Shown: one piece after another, positions 55,324-63,703 of the stretch
Numbering within the stretch: position 1 is the stretch's first letter
How the letters are laid out: each line of letters begins with the position of its first letter
Origin: Candidatus Intricatilinea gracilis
GTDB taxonomy: Bacteria > Pseudomonadota > Gammaproteobacteria > Burkholderiales > Burkholderiaceae_C
Reading direction: 5' to 3'
Length of the DNA stretch: 64,000 bases
Assembly (NCBI GenBank): GCA_016702605.1
Contig: JADJDQ010000021.1
Location: 682,001 to 746,000, forward strand
The notes under the pieces: model-generated
Databases searched by the model: none
The model's input: only the letters and a program-made list of their open reading frames with translations
Told to the model about the DNA's origin: nothing
Program-made: the position numbers and the translations under genes

Positions 55324-56100
55324 TCACTGCACCACGGCGACGAGCTCGATCGTGAACAACAGGGTCTCGTTCGGACCAATGACGCCCGAGCCCCGCGTGC
55401 CATAAGCCATCGAGGGCGGCACCACCACCTCCCAGGTCGAACCGGCAGCCATGCGCTTGAGGGCTTCGCGCCAGCCGGTGATCAGCTCGGTCACCTTGAG
55501 CGTGACGGTCTTGCCTTCCGGCGTGGCTTCGAACTCGGTGCCGTCGACCAGCGTGCCGCGGTACCGCAGGACCACGGTGCTCATGTCGCCGGGCTTGTCG
55601 CCGTTGCCGTTCTTGACGACGCGATACATCAGGTTACCGGGCAGGACGATGGTGCCGGGCTTGGTCCGGAACTCGTTTTGGTAGACGACGCCGCGTTCAC
55701 GGTTGAGCGATGCCTTGACCTGGCGCTCCGAGTTCATGCTGCGCTGGATGTCGACCTGCATCGACTGAAGCACTTTCTTCAGCTCTTTCTCGTCGATGCG
55801 GATGGCGCCGCCGGCCAGGCCGTCGCGCAAGCCCTCGATCAGCAGGTCCAGGTCGAAGTCGACATGGTTCTTCGTGAGGTTGCGCGCCGTCATCACGCCG
55901 GTGGCGTAGCTGGTCTTGTCCTTGAGTGTGGCCAGTGGCGCTGCGGACTGCGCTCCCGCAGTCGGGGCACTTGCGGCGGAGGCTGCGGGCGCGGGCGCGT
56001 CGGCAGCTAGCACCGGCAGGGCCAGAGCCAGGCTCAAGCCCAACGTCGCGCTGGAATGAAGCAAGGTGGTCTTCAGGAATTTGGAGGCAATCAAGGTCAT
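55324..56100 (-). CDS. mofB: MofB-like FKBP-type peptidyl-prolyl isomerase
   Basis: A 258-residue exported Mip/FkpA-type isomerase. Signal peptide (LGLSLALALPVLAA), an Ala/Pro linker, an N-terminal dimerisation domain (KTSYATGVMTARNLTKNHVDFDLDLLIEGLRDGL, ELKKVLQSM) and a C-terminal FKBP domain with VVLRYRGTLVDGTEFEAT, ITGWREALKRMAAGSTWEVVVPPSMAYG and LLFTIELV. Probably helps fold or protect periplasmic MofA. It matches the mofB position and family. The start MTLIASKFLK was chosen because it opens a normal signal peptide. Confidence 0.9.
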   Translation of the reverse strand: MTLIASKFLKTTLLHSSATLGLSLALALPVLAADAPAPAASAASAPTAGAQSAAPLATLKDKTSYATGVMTARNLTKNHVDFDLDLLIEGLRDGLAGGAIRIDEKELKKVLQSMQVDIQRSMNSERQVKASLNRERGVVYQNEFRTKPGTIVLPGNLMYRVVKNGNGDKPGDMSTVVLRYRGTLVDGTEFEATPEGKTVTLKVTELITGWREALKRMAAGSTWEVVVPPSMAYGTRGSGVIGPNETLLFTIELVAVVQ

Positions 56101-56451
56101 GCGGGGTGACTCACTGGAAGTTCGGCGGGGTTCTGAATGGGGACCAAGTGCCGGATGCCCTGAAACGATGTCGGTCCGGCCTTGAACAAACACATTGGAG
56201 CCGTGGGAGCTTATGGGAAGCTTTGGGCGGACCTACAAAGCTGGCTTGCCATGCAGCAATCCACGTTACCGGGTCATCGATCAGTTGGCGGTGACCGTGG
56301 CGGCTGTCACCGGGAACTTTGGCGCCACTGCTCGTGCCAGGGCAAGGGTCGCTTCCTACAAATGAGAGGGCCGACGAATGGAGCAACTCCAGTTCGTCGG
56401 CCCGGGTGAGGGCCGTCGGCGCACTGTCGCCGACGGCTTGCTCAGTTCGCC
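56101..56451 (-). other. mofA-mofB intergenic region
   Basis: 351 bases between mofA and mofB without a gene. The mofA-proximal third carries two large hairpins, annotated separately; the mofB-proximal part could hold a secondary promoter but no clear -35/-10 pair is seen. Confidence 0.6.
56368..56437 (-). terminator. Two tandem hairpins downstream of mofA
   Basis: Nearest mofA, GCCGTCGGCG-CACTGT-CGCCGACGGC (56412-56437) is a perfect 10-bp stem. Next, GGGCCGACGAA pairs with TTCGTCGGCCC (56368-56403) around an inner stem TGGAG/CTCCA with loop CAA, a 16-bp helix with one bulged G. On the minus strand the second is followed by CTCTCATTTGT, moderately T-rich. They could end most transcripts after mofA, or protect its 3' end, so that mofBC are made in smaller amounts. 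Confidence 0.65.
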
Positions 56452-59400
56452 TTAGCGGGCGATGGCGTTGCGGGTCGTGCTCCAGTTGCTGGCGCCGCCC
56501 GTTGCCGTGGCGCGCACCCGAACGTACACGCGTGTGCCTGCCGGAACCGCCGGGGCCAGGGTGTAGTTCCTCAAGCCGAAGAACACGCTGGTTGCGACGT
56601 TGGTGAGCAGCGTCGGGTTGCTCATGTTGGCGCTGGTCGACCACTCGACGTCGTACTGAGTCGCGCCGGTCACACCTGGCCAACGCACGGTCAGGTTGAT
56701 CGCACCACCATTGGCACCGTTCGTCGCGAGCACAGTCGGTGTGGGCAGCGTCACGACCGCAGTCGGTGTCGTCACCGTGGCGATGGCCGAGACGGCATTG
56801 CCAGCTGAGTTGCGCGCCGTCACCCGGTAGTCGTACGCGGTGGCCGCGGCGACCGTGGTGTCACGGTAGGTCGTCAGGTTGCCTGCCACGACAACACCTG
56901 TGTTCCAGGTGTTGGCGCCGGCCGCTGAACGCTGCACCAGGTAGTCGGTGGCGGCGCTCGAAGCATCCCAGGTCAGCGTCACGGCGGTGGGACCCGTCGT
57001 GTTCGCGGCCACCAGGTTGCCCGGAGCGGTCGGCAGCGCCATCACGGTGGTGACGTTCGAGACCGACTCACCGGCTTGGCCCGTCGCCACGACACGGTAG
57101 TCGTAGGACGCGTTGGCACCGGCAGTGGTGTCGGTGAACATCGTGGCGTTGGCCAGCAGGTTGCCGACCGACTGCCACGCACCAGAGCCGGGTGCGGCAC
57201 GTTCGACGCGGTACTGGTATTCGGTCGTCGAGGCGTCGGTCCAGGTCAGGTCGACATTCGAGCCGTTCTGCAGGGCAGCCAGACCGGTCGGTGCGGCGGG
57301 GATGGCTTCGTTGGCGTTGAACACCACGGCACGCATGAAGTCGTTTTCTTCATGGCCCAGGATGTGGCAATGCCAGACGTATTCCCATCCGAAGTCCTGC
57401 CAGCGGTTGTACTGGGGCGACTTCACGCCGGTGGCGGGGTCGATCTGCGTGAAGCCGGTCATCGCACCTTCGGGCTGCGTCGGGTCGAGCAGGCGGTAGC
57501 TGTTGGGCAGACCGAAGCCGCCGAGCTTGGGCTTCTTGGCCCGCACGGCCACAACCGTATCTTCCAGCGGGGCCATCTTGACCGTCTCCTTCCAGCCCAG
57601 TTCGTTGAGCTGCGGCGGATCGACGAAGTTGTCCCAACCCACTCGGTTGATCACCTGCACGTTCAGCAGGTGGAAGTGCACCGGGTGCACGTCCACGCCG
57701 TTCTGCGTGATCTTCCAGATCTGCGTTTCGCCGTCGGCGAACGACTCGGTCGGCGCATCGACGTAACCCAGCGGGATGGTGGTCTGCGTCAGCTGGCTCG
57801 TGAAGGGCAGTTCGATGCCCAGGGTGGCGTTCAGGCGACCGTAGGTCGGCTCGAACAGTTCCTGGATCGCCTTCGTCTTCACCAGCATGCTGCCCTTGGG
57901 GGTGCCAGCCGCGGTGTCGGTCTGTGCCGTCGCCGCTGCCAGAGTGGCCTGCGGGAAGGTGGACGCAGCGGACAGGACCGCATTGGCGACCGGGGGCGCC
58001 ACGGTGATGGACGTCGTGCCGGTGTAACCCGAGCCGCGTGTGGTCAGCGTGATGTCGAAGACCTTGCCGGAGGCGCCGAACGTGGGAGTGACGCTGCCGG
58101 GTTCGGTCGGCGCCGTGACGGCGACGTTCAAGCCAGGCGTCAGGTTGCCCGGTTCGCTGGCCAGTGTGCTCAGGTCGCTGTAGCCACCGCCGCCGGCTGT
58201 GTCCGGGTTGTTCGGGTCGACGATGGCCATCATCAGTTCGTAGATGCTGCCAGTCGACGCCAGACGAGCGCCCGTACCTTGGGTGCCAGTCACCACGGGG
58301 GTGGGGGCAATGGTGTAGCCGGAACCCGGGTTGGTGATGGTGACACCGGTGATCGCGCCGGTAGCACTGACCTGGGCAATACCGGTGGCCGTGACACCTG
58401 TGCCGCGGGTGATCCCGTCAGCCAGGAGCACCGGGCTGAGCGGACGCGGGAAGGTGATGGTGGGCAGAGCGGTCACGCTGGAGGCCTGTGCCGTTGCAGC
58501 TGTGGTCACCGAGCCGCCGACGAACGTCGCCACCGGTGCGCTGGCATAGCCGCGGCCGGGGTTGGTGAGCGTCAGACCGGTCACCTGGCCGGCGCTCATC
58601 TGAACGGTCGCCGTGGCGGCGGCACCACCAGCCGGCGCCGGGAAGGTCACCGTGGGCGCAATGACGGCGGTTGCCGCGGTGGCCGTGGCACGCACGCCGC
58701 CGGCGCCGGTCGGAGCCGAGATGGTCACGGAGGGCAACGAGGTGTAGCCCGAGCCGGCGTTGGTGACGTTGATGCTGGCGATGCGGCGCTGACCGCCGGT
58801 GCCCGTCATGACTGCCACAGCCGTGGCGCCACTGCCGCCGCCACCAGTGATGGTGACGGTAGGTGTGCCGGTGCGGTAACGGTTGGCGGTTGCGTTGTTC
58901 AGCGAGATCGAGGCAACACCCGGCGTATACAGGCCGCCGCTGGTGACAGTGAGACCCTGCACCTGACCTTGCGAGTAACCCGAGCCACCAGCGGCGACTT
59001 GCACAGCGGTGATCTTGAGTGAGGACGTCGCTTCGGTGCCGTTGCCACCACCGTTGGACGAGATACGCACTGCGGGTGCGTTCTTGAAGCCCGAGCCGGC
59101 GTTGATGACATGCAGCTTGTCGATCTTGAGCGTGGCCACTGCGGCAGCGCCCGTGCCGGCGCCGTTCACGGTGACTGCCGGCGGACGGATGTAGCCCGAA
59201 CCCTTGGCGCCCACGATGACGGAGTTGAACGCCGCGGGGTTCGCATCACCCGGCACGAAGTTGAACAGCGGTTCGTTCAGCGAACCGACAAAGATGCTGG
59301 CGAACGCCTTGCTGTCGTCCCAGCCCTTGCCGTACACACCGTTGTAGGCCGACTGGGCCACGATCGGGGTTTCCTGCGAGGCCTTGTAAGCCAGCTTGAT

Positions 59401-61770
59401 GTTGTCGTCCAGGGTCTGGATGGCGGCGGCGTTGCCGTCGAGCATGCCCACACAGCCAACACGGCTGGCCGCCCTGGTGCCGTTCACCACGATCTGCATC
59501 ATGGTGCGCGTGTTCGGGCCGTAGCCGGCGCGGGTGTCTTCCGAGCCACCGGTGGCCGAGTTGTCACCGTAGTTGGTGAAGTATTCGTTGCGCGGGTCGG
59601 CTGCGGGTGCCGGGGCGCCGGAGTCGTTGTAGACCAGCAGGGTGCGGCCGGCGTAGCAGGTGAAGTCGACGACGATGTCGGCACGTTCTGCATTGGCAAT
59701 GTGCAGGCCGGTGGTCGGGTAGTCGATGTTCAGCACCGCGAAGCGGCCCTTGTCGAGCAGATAGCCGATGGGCATCGAGTCCTTGACCGCCACACCGGGC
59801 AGCAGGCCACCTTCGCTGGCGATCTGGAAGATCGTCGGGCCCTGGGTCGTCGGATCGGGCACACCACCGTTGTGGCCGTAGAAGTCGGTGCTCCACACAT
59901 CGGGCACACAAGCACCGTCGGACTTGGTCACGCCAGGGGCACACAGACCCGCGCCGAAGGTGTCCCACGGCTGGATCGGCACCATCTTGACTTCGGTGTT
60001 GCTCGCGACAGGGCTGCCGTCGATCGACACCGGCTGGGCCGTCTCGTCGGCTTCGAAGAAGTTGAACGTGAAGAAGCGATCGTTCGCGGCGTTCAGGATC
60101 TTGAAGCGATACGGCTTGGGATCGACCGTCAGGGTCGGGTAGGCCACGCCGTTGACCAGCGGGGTATCACCCCAGGCTTCGGGCACCGTGGTCACGTCCT
60201 GGTAGCCGCCGCTGGGCAGGGCATACAGAGCCGGGAACGACGGCCAGAACTGCGGGCCATAGTGCCAGCGGCCAACCGCGTTGAAGTTGGTGGCCTGGTT
60301 GGTGTCCTGCACGGTTTCGTACACGTGCGGGAACCACATGTCGCCAGGGGCGCCCCAGGCGGTGGTGTGCCAACGTGCGTCCTGCAGGGCGATGTCGTCG
60401 GGAACGAAGGTCTTGTCCTGCAGCACCAGCGGGATGGTGTCGGCAGCACTGGGCAACACGGAGGCGAGTGCAACACTGGCACCGCCAGCGTCGGTCACGG
60501 TGCCACCGTTGACCAGGGCGGCCTCGACGTCATCGGTCAGCAGGTAGGCCGAGGCCATGCCGGCCATCACGTTCAGACGTGTGATACCGACGGCATGGTC
60601 GTGATACCACATCATGCGGGCCGACTGACCGTTCGGGAAGTACAGGTTGTGGACACCAGGGCCCGGATCGTTCATGTCCGGAACGTTGACGGCGCTGGGG
60701 CCGCGCAGGAAGTTGGGCACCAGGGTCGGGTCGAGCGTGACGTCGCCTGCGATGGATGCCGGGTTGTTGGCGTCGGCCTCACCGGCCGGTGTGATCCACT
60801 GATGCGGCGTGCCGTCGCTGATCCACGGGGTGTCGCCACCGTGCATGTGCAGCGTGACGCGGTTCTGGCTGTAAAGGTGTTCACCATCGGGGCCGTAACC
60901 AGCGCCGACGATCGAGGGGTCGACCGGCAGGAACAGGTCGCCATTGCGGGTGACGGTGCCGTCGACATTGGTCACGGCGCGGCCGACCGGCAGCAGGTTC
61001 AGGAACTTGACACGTGTGGGTGTGTCCTTGGTCGCGGTGATGATCGGGCCGAGGTAACGCGGATCGTCCACTGCCAGCGCTTGAACTTGCGCGCCGGTGA
61101 GTTTGCCGTTGGCGTCGGTGCCGGCGATCATGATCGGCTGACCGTTGGGATAGGTCAGCGGCACGGCCTTGCTGCCGGGAATCAGGCCACGGCCATTGCT
61201 GGCCAGGTGGTCGATCTGGACATAACCACGCAGCGTGGTGGGCTTGCGCAGGTCGCTGTGGAAACGGTCGGCGAACTCGACGACGGCGATTTCGTAGTAG
61301 TCGTCGGTCGTCGTCGCACCCTGGGGATTGACCCACTTCGTGGTCACGGCGACAGGGATGTACTTCGACGTCGTGCCATCAGCCATCAGCTTGGCATTGG
61401 CTGCGCCGGGCAGGGGCAGGGGGTCGACGAACTTGCGCAGCGCCTTGCCGGTGCCGGGGTAGCCATTGGGGAACTTGGCAGCAACCGAAGCCTTGTAGGC
61501 CAGGCGATTGGCGGGGTCGTAACCTTCCGGGGCGCCGGTCAGCGAATCGGTCACGCCGGTCGAGCTGCCGTCGGCGTTGACGTCCTTCCACTGGCGCGGG
61601 CCGGCCGGGCTGCCAGCGAAGTAGGTACCGATGACAAAAGGATTGTTGTTGAGGTCGTACGCGTCGCCGAAACCTGGGCCGGCTTGCGTCGCGGTGGCTG
61701 CCAACAGCAGGCCAAAAGCGCCGATGGCTTGGCTGACCGGCTTGGGCTGGAACTTGACTCGCTTGCTCAT
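56452..61770 (-). CDS. mofA: MofA-like giant multicopper oxidase (Mn(II) oxidation)
   Basis: A 1,772-residue exported multicopper oxidase, matching the manganese-oxidising factor MofA of L. discophora. Signal peptide to TQA (residue 30). Copper motifs in order: HMHGG (~308), WYHDHA (~386), HPVHFH (~1360) and HCHILGHEENDFM (~1465). Between the second and third lies a ~400-residue insert (about 850-1255) of glycine-rich repeats with [N/G]xGSGY signatures. After the last copper motif come about three fibronectin type III domains (~1490-1772). At +5 from the last His, where most bacterial enzymes have the axial Met, there is Phe. AAGGGG before ATG 61770 decides the start. Confidence 0.88.
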   Translation of the reverse strand: MSKRVKFQPKPVSQAIGAFGLLLAATATQAGPGFGDAYDLNNNPFVIGTYFAGSPAGPRQWKDVNADGSSTGVTDSLTGAPEGYDPANRLAYKASVAAKFPNGYPGTGKALRKFVDPLPLPGAANAKLMADGTTSKYIPVAVTTKWVNPQGATTTDDYYEIAVVEFADRFHSDLRKPTTLRGYVQIDHLASNGRGLIPGSKAVPLTYPNGQPIMIAGTDANGKLTGAQVQALAVDDPRYLGPIITATKDTPTRVKFLNLLPVGRAVTNVDGTVTRNGDLFLPVDPSIVGAGYGPDGEHLYSQNRVTLHMHGGDTPWISDGTPHQWITPAGEADANNPASIAGDVTLDPTLVPNFLRGPSAVNVPDMNDPGPGVHNLYFPNGQSARMMWYHDHAVGITRLNVMAGMASAYLLTDDVEAALVNGGTVTDAGGASVALASVLPSAADTIPLVLQDKTFVPDDIALQDARWHTTAWGAPGDMWFPHVYETVQDTNQATNFNAVGRWHYGPQFWPSFPALYALPSGGYQDVTTVPEAWGDTPLVNGVAYPTLTVDPKPYRFKILNAANDRFFTFNFFEADETAQPVSIDGSPVASNTEVKMVPIQPWDTFGAGLCAPGVTKSDGACVPDVWSTDFYGHNGGVPDPTTQGPTIFQIASEGGLLPGVAVKDSMPIGYLLDKGRFAVLNIDYPTTGLHIANAERADIVVDFTCYAGRTLLVYNDSGAPAPAADPRNEYFTNYGDNSATGGSEDTRAGYGPNTRTMMQIVVNGTRAASRVGCVGMLDGNAAAIQTLDDNIKLAYKASQETPIVAQSAYNGVYGKGWDDSKAFASIFVGSLNEPLFNFVPGDANPAAFNSVIVGAKGSGYIRPPAVTVNGAGTGAAAVATLKIDKLHVINAGSGFKNAPAVRISSNGGGNGTEATSSLKITAVQVAAGGSGYSQGQVQGLTVTSGGLYTPGVASISLNNATANRYRTGTPTVTITGGGGSGATAVAVMTGTGGQRRIASINVTNAGSGYTSLPSVTISAPTGAGGVRATATAATAVIAPTVTFPAPAGGAAATATVQMSAGQVTGLTLTNPGRGYASAPVATFVGGSVTTAATAQASSVTALPTITFPRPLSPVLLADGITRGTGVTATGIAQVSATGAITGVTITNPGSGYTIAPTPVVTGTQGTGARLASTGSIYELMMAIVDPNNPDTAGGGGYSDLSTLASEPGNLTPGLNVAVTAPTEPGSVTPTFGASGKVFDITLTTRGSGYTGTTSITVAPPVANAVLSAASTFPQATLAAATAQTDTAAGTPKGSMLVKTKAIQELFEPTYGRLNATLGIELPFTSQLTQTTIPLGYVDAPTESFADGETQIWKITQNGVDVHPVHFHLLNVQVINRVGWDNFVDPPQLNELGWKETVKMAPLEDTVVAVRAKKPKLGGFGLPNSYRLLDPTQPEGAMTGFTQIDPATGVKSPQYNRWQDFGWEYVWHCHILGHEENDFMRAVVFNANEAIPAAPTGLAALQNGSNVDLTWTDASTTEYQYRVERAAPGSGAWQSVGNLLANATMFTDTTAGANASYDYRVVATGQAGESVSNVTTVMALPTAPGNLVAANTTGPTAVTLTWDASSAATDYLVQRSAAGANTWNTGVVVAGNLTTYRDTTVAAATAYDYRVTARNSAGNAVSAIATVTTPTAVVTLPTPTVLATNGANGGAINLTVRWPGVTGATQYDVEWSTSANMSNPTLLTNVATSVFFGLRNYTLAPAVPAGTRVYVRVRATATGGASNWSTTRNAIAR

Positions 61771-61978
61771 TGAGACCCCTTCTGGGTGTGTATATATGTT
61801 CGATTGGAGGAGACCTACGCGGCAGAACCTTGTCATCTTCACCGAAGCTCCCTTGCGGGGTTTCGGCGATCACCTCTGACGATGTTTCCAGTACTTGCTC
61901 GCTTGGTGCTATTTCATGTGGCCAGAATTAGGAGCCTCTTAGCTGCCATTTCTGGACCGATACGTAATTCACGGAAAC

Positions 61979-62013
61979 TCGATTTGCCGCATTTGGTAGT
62001 TTCGATTTGCGGC
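61979..62013. promoter_or_regulatory. Direct/inverted repeat pair upstream of mofA
   Basis: TCGATTTGCCGC (61979-61990) is repeated with one mismatch as TCGATTTGCGGC (62002-62013), start to start 23 bases. The ends also form an inverted repeat GCCGCA/TGCGGC. About 210-240 bases upstream of the mofA ATG; candidate regulator site. Confidence 0.45.
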
Positions 62014-62410
62014 GTGACATTGTTCACGGTTGATTGAATATCGCGGCCAGACCGACGGGTGCGCTGGAAGTGCTGTTCGTTGATTCAATTGATCTCCTAA
62101 GGTGTTGATTAAAAAGAAGAATTGTTCTGTTTCAAAGGGCTCTTCCGGCTCGATGTATCTGGTGGTCAGCGGTCGTCGGCAGGTGCGAAGTCGACTTCCA
62201 TCCCTTGTTTGTGGATGTTGTTGAATGCAGACGATCGTTGCGCCTTAACGCAGCACGAGAGGATGTGGCCGACTTTGAAATCGACTGATCAGACAAGCGA
62301 GCTGCAGCCCGCACATTCCTTATGAATACTTATCTCTGACTATCCGAAAGCTGACGAAGGGTCGACTCGACATACTTCTATAGCTGGGCACTTGGCGATG
62401 ATTTACCGTC

Positions 62411-62462
62411 TTGTCTAAGACAAACGCGGAGTGTCCCCGTAAAACATTAATTGAAGTTAATG
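62411..62462. promoter_or_regulatory. Two palindromes, possible operators
   Basis: TTGTCT-A-AGACAA (62411-62423) is a perfect inverted repeat, and CATTAA-TTGAAG-TTAATG (62445-62462) follows 21 bases later. Both lie in the AT-rich zone between mofA and the DUF2282 gene. Function inferred from symmetry only. Confidence 0.45.
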
Positions 62463-62814
62463 CATACTGCCCAGCAAGTTTTCCCTGGGAGCGCCCGGTG
62501 CTAATTAATTGCTGTTTCGGCGCTACCAAACGGAAATTGACTGCAATCTGCGCCGACTGATGCCCGACGTTGAACGCAGTGCCGATCTCAGCCTTTTGGC
62601 ACGAATGGCGCACTGGCGTTTGTGCCCCGAACCGTTCCGACGAGGTCGCCACGGTCAACCACACACGGCAACTTGTTGCGCCCGGTGTGAGATCCTGTGT
62701 GGCGTAGCGTTGGACGGGCAGTAGCAACACTCGCGCCGAAGCGAGGGCATGGGCACACTCCCGGCTTCACTCGGCTGACCGGCCGAAGCCTCACATCACC
62801 TGGAGTTCTCGCGC

Positions 62815-63096
62815 ATGGATCATCGTCAGATTGTTGCCTCGGCCATGGCCACGGCGCTTGCCCTTGGCTTGCTGAATACGGCAAACGCCCACGGCGGCGA
62901 TGCTGGCAAGGAAAAGTGCTACGGCGTCGCCAAGGCAGGCCAGAACGACTGCGCCGACCTGAACGGTCTGCACATGTGCGCCGGTGAGGCGAGTACCGAC
63001 CGCGATCCGGCGGAATGGAAGTTTGTGCTCAAGGGCACCTGCAAGGATCTCGGGGGGCTGAACGAGGCCGAAGCCCGCAAGCAGCCGAAATCATGA
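62815..63096 (+). CDS. DUF2282 family small Cys-rich exported protein (bufferin-precursor-like)
   Basis: 93 residues: signal peptide (cut near ANA-HGG, residue 25) and a short mature part with four Cys at 35, 46, 55 and 76 in EKCYGVAKAGQNDC, HMCAG and KGTC. This is the DUF2282 pattern. Family members have been described as precursors of bufferins, copper-binding modified peptides made with a DUF692-type (MNIO) enzyme encoded next door. No such partner is next to it here: the following gene is a phosphatase on the other strand. It may be modified in trans, or act unmodified. Confidence 0.82.
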   Translation: MDHRQIVASAMATALALGLLNTANAHGGDAGKEKCYGVAKAGQNDCADLNGLHMCAGEASTDRDPAEWKFVLKGTCKDLGGLNEAEARKQPKS

Positions 63097-63183
63097 CCAG
63101 CGACCTGGCGCCGCAGCACCGCGGAGCCATGGGCAATGGGTGCAGGCCGACCCACGACGGCCTGCGAAGTGGCTGCAGCGACG

Positions 63184-63660
63184 TCAGAAGCGCGTGATGA
63201 GGCCGCCTTGCGCGGCACTCTCGGGGTTGGAGCCAGCGGCTCGCACGGTCGCCAGCGCGGCGTCCCGGCTGGCACCCAGATGTTTGAGCAGGCAGGCCGC
63301 TACCGTCCCGGTGCGGCCTATGCCTGCTGCGCAGTGCAGCAGCAGCACGGCGCCATGTTCGAGTTCGTCGGCAACCTCGAGCACTTGCTCGCGGAATTGG
63401 GCTTCACCCGCGGCCACGCCGAAGTCGCGCATCGGCACATGGCGCCAGCGCCAGGGCAGGGTGCCCGAGGTGATGGCGGCGTGGTAGTCGGGCGAGCCAG
63501 CGGCTATCTCATGCAGCGGGTTCAGGCAGATGAGTCCCTGCAACCCGTGCTCGCTGGCTTCGGCCTTGAATGCCGCCCAGCTTTCGAAGCGCCCGGGCAT
63601 CGAACTCAGCCAGAGCCGACCTGGCACACCTTCAGGCAAGACAAGCGAACGAAATGGCAT
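63184..63660 (-). CDS. Dual-specificity/tyrosine phosphatase family protein
   Basis: A 158-residue single-domain cytosolic phosphatase. The P-loop HCAAGIGRTG lies at residues 109-118, with nucleophile Cys110 and Arg116; the candidate general acid is Asp79 in HVPMRDFGV. The N-terminus PGRLWLSSMPGR is typical of small DSP-like bacterial enzymes. Substrate unknown. It converges with the DUF2282 gene and lies 43 bases downstream of the Tim44-like gene on the same strand. Confidence 0.85.
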   Translation of the reverse strand: MPFRSLVLPEGVPGRLWLSSMPGRFESWAAFKAEASEHGLQGLICLNPLHEIAAGSPDYHAAITSGTLPWRWRHVPMRDFGVAAGEAQFREQVLEVADELEHGAVLLLHCAAGIGRTGTVAACLLKHLGASRDAALATVRAAGSNPESAAQGGLITRF

Positions 63661-63703
63661 CTTGTGGTGCTGAAGGTGGGCCGGTAGGCCGGCCCGAACA
63701 AGT

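Larger units (their letters stand above)
61771..62814. promoter_or_regulatory. AT-rich regulatory region upstream of mofA
   Basis: About 1 kb with clearly lower GC than its surroundings, especially 61900-62560, and no convincing gene. It must hold the mofA promoter (minus strand) and probably that of the DUF2282 gene (plus strand). Near mofA a TATATA lies at 61791-61796. Several direct and inverted repeats are annotated separately as possible operators. Confidence 0.6.

Noticed and set aside
57076..61773. Long plus-strand frames (648 and 887 codons) opposite mofA
   Set aside because: Both are antisense to a clearly coding multicopper oxidase with intact motifs; composition is dominated by Gly, Arg and His from reversed codons.
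62320..62730. 136-codon minus-strand frame in the AT-rich region
   Set aside because: No domain, weak codon bias and no ribosome-binding site; more likely chance in regulatory DNA.
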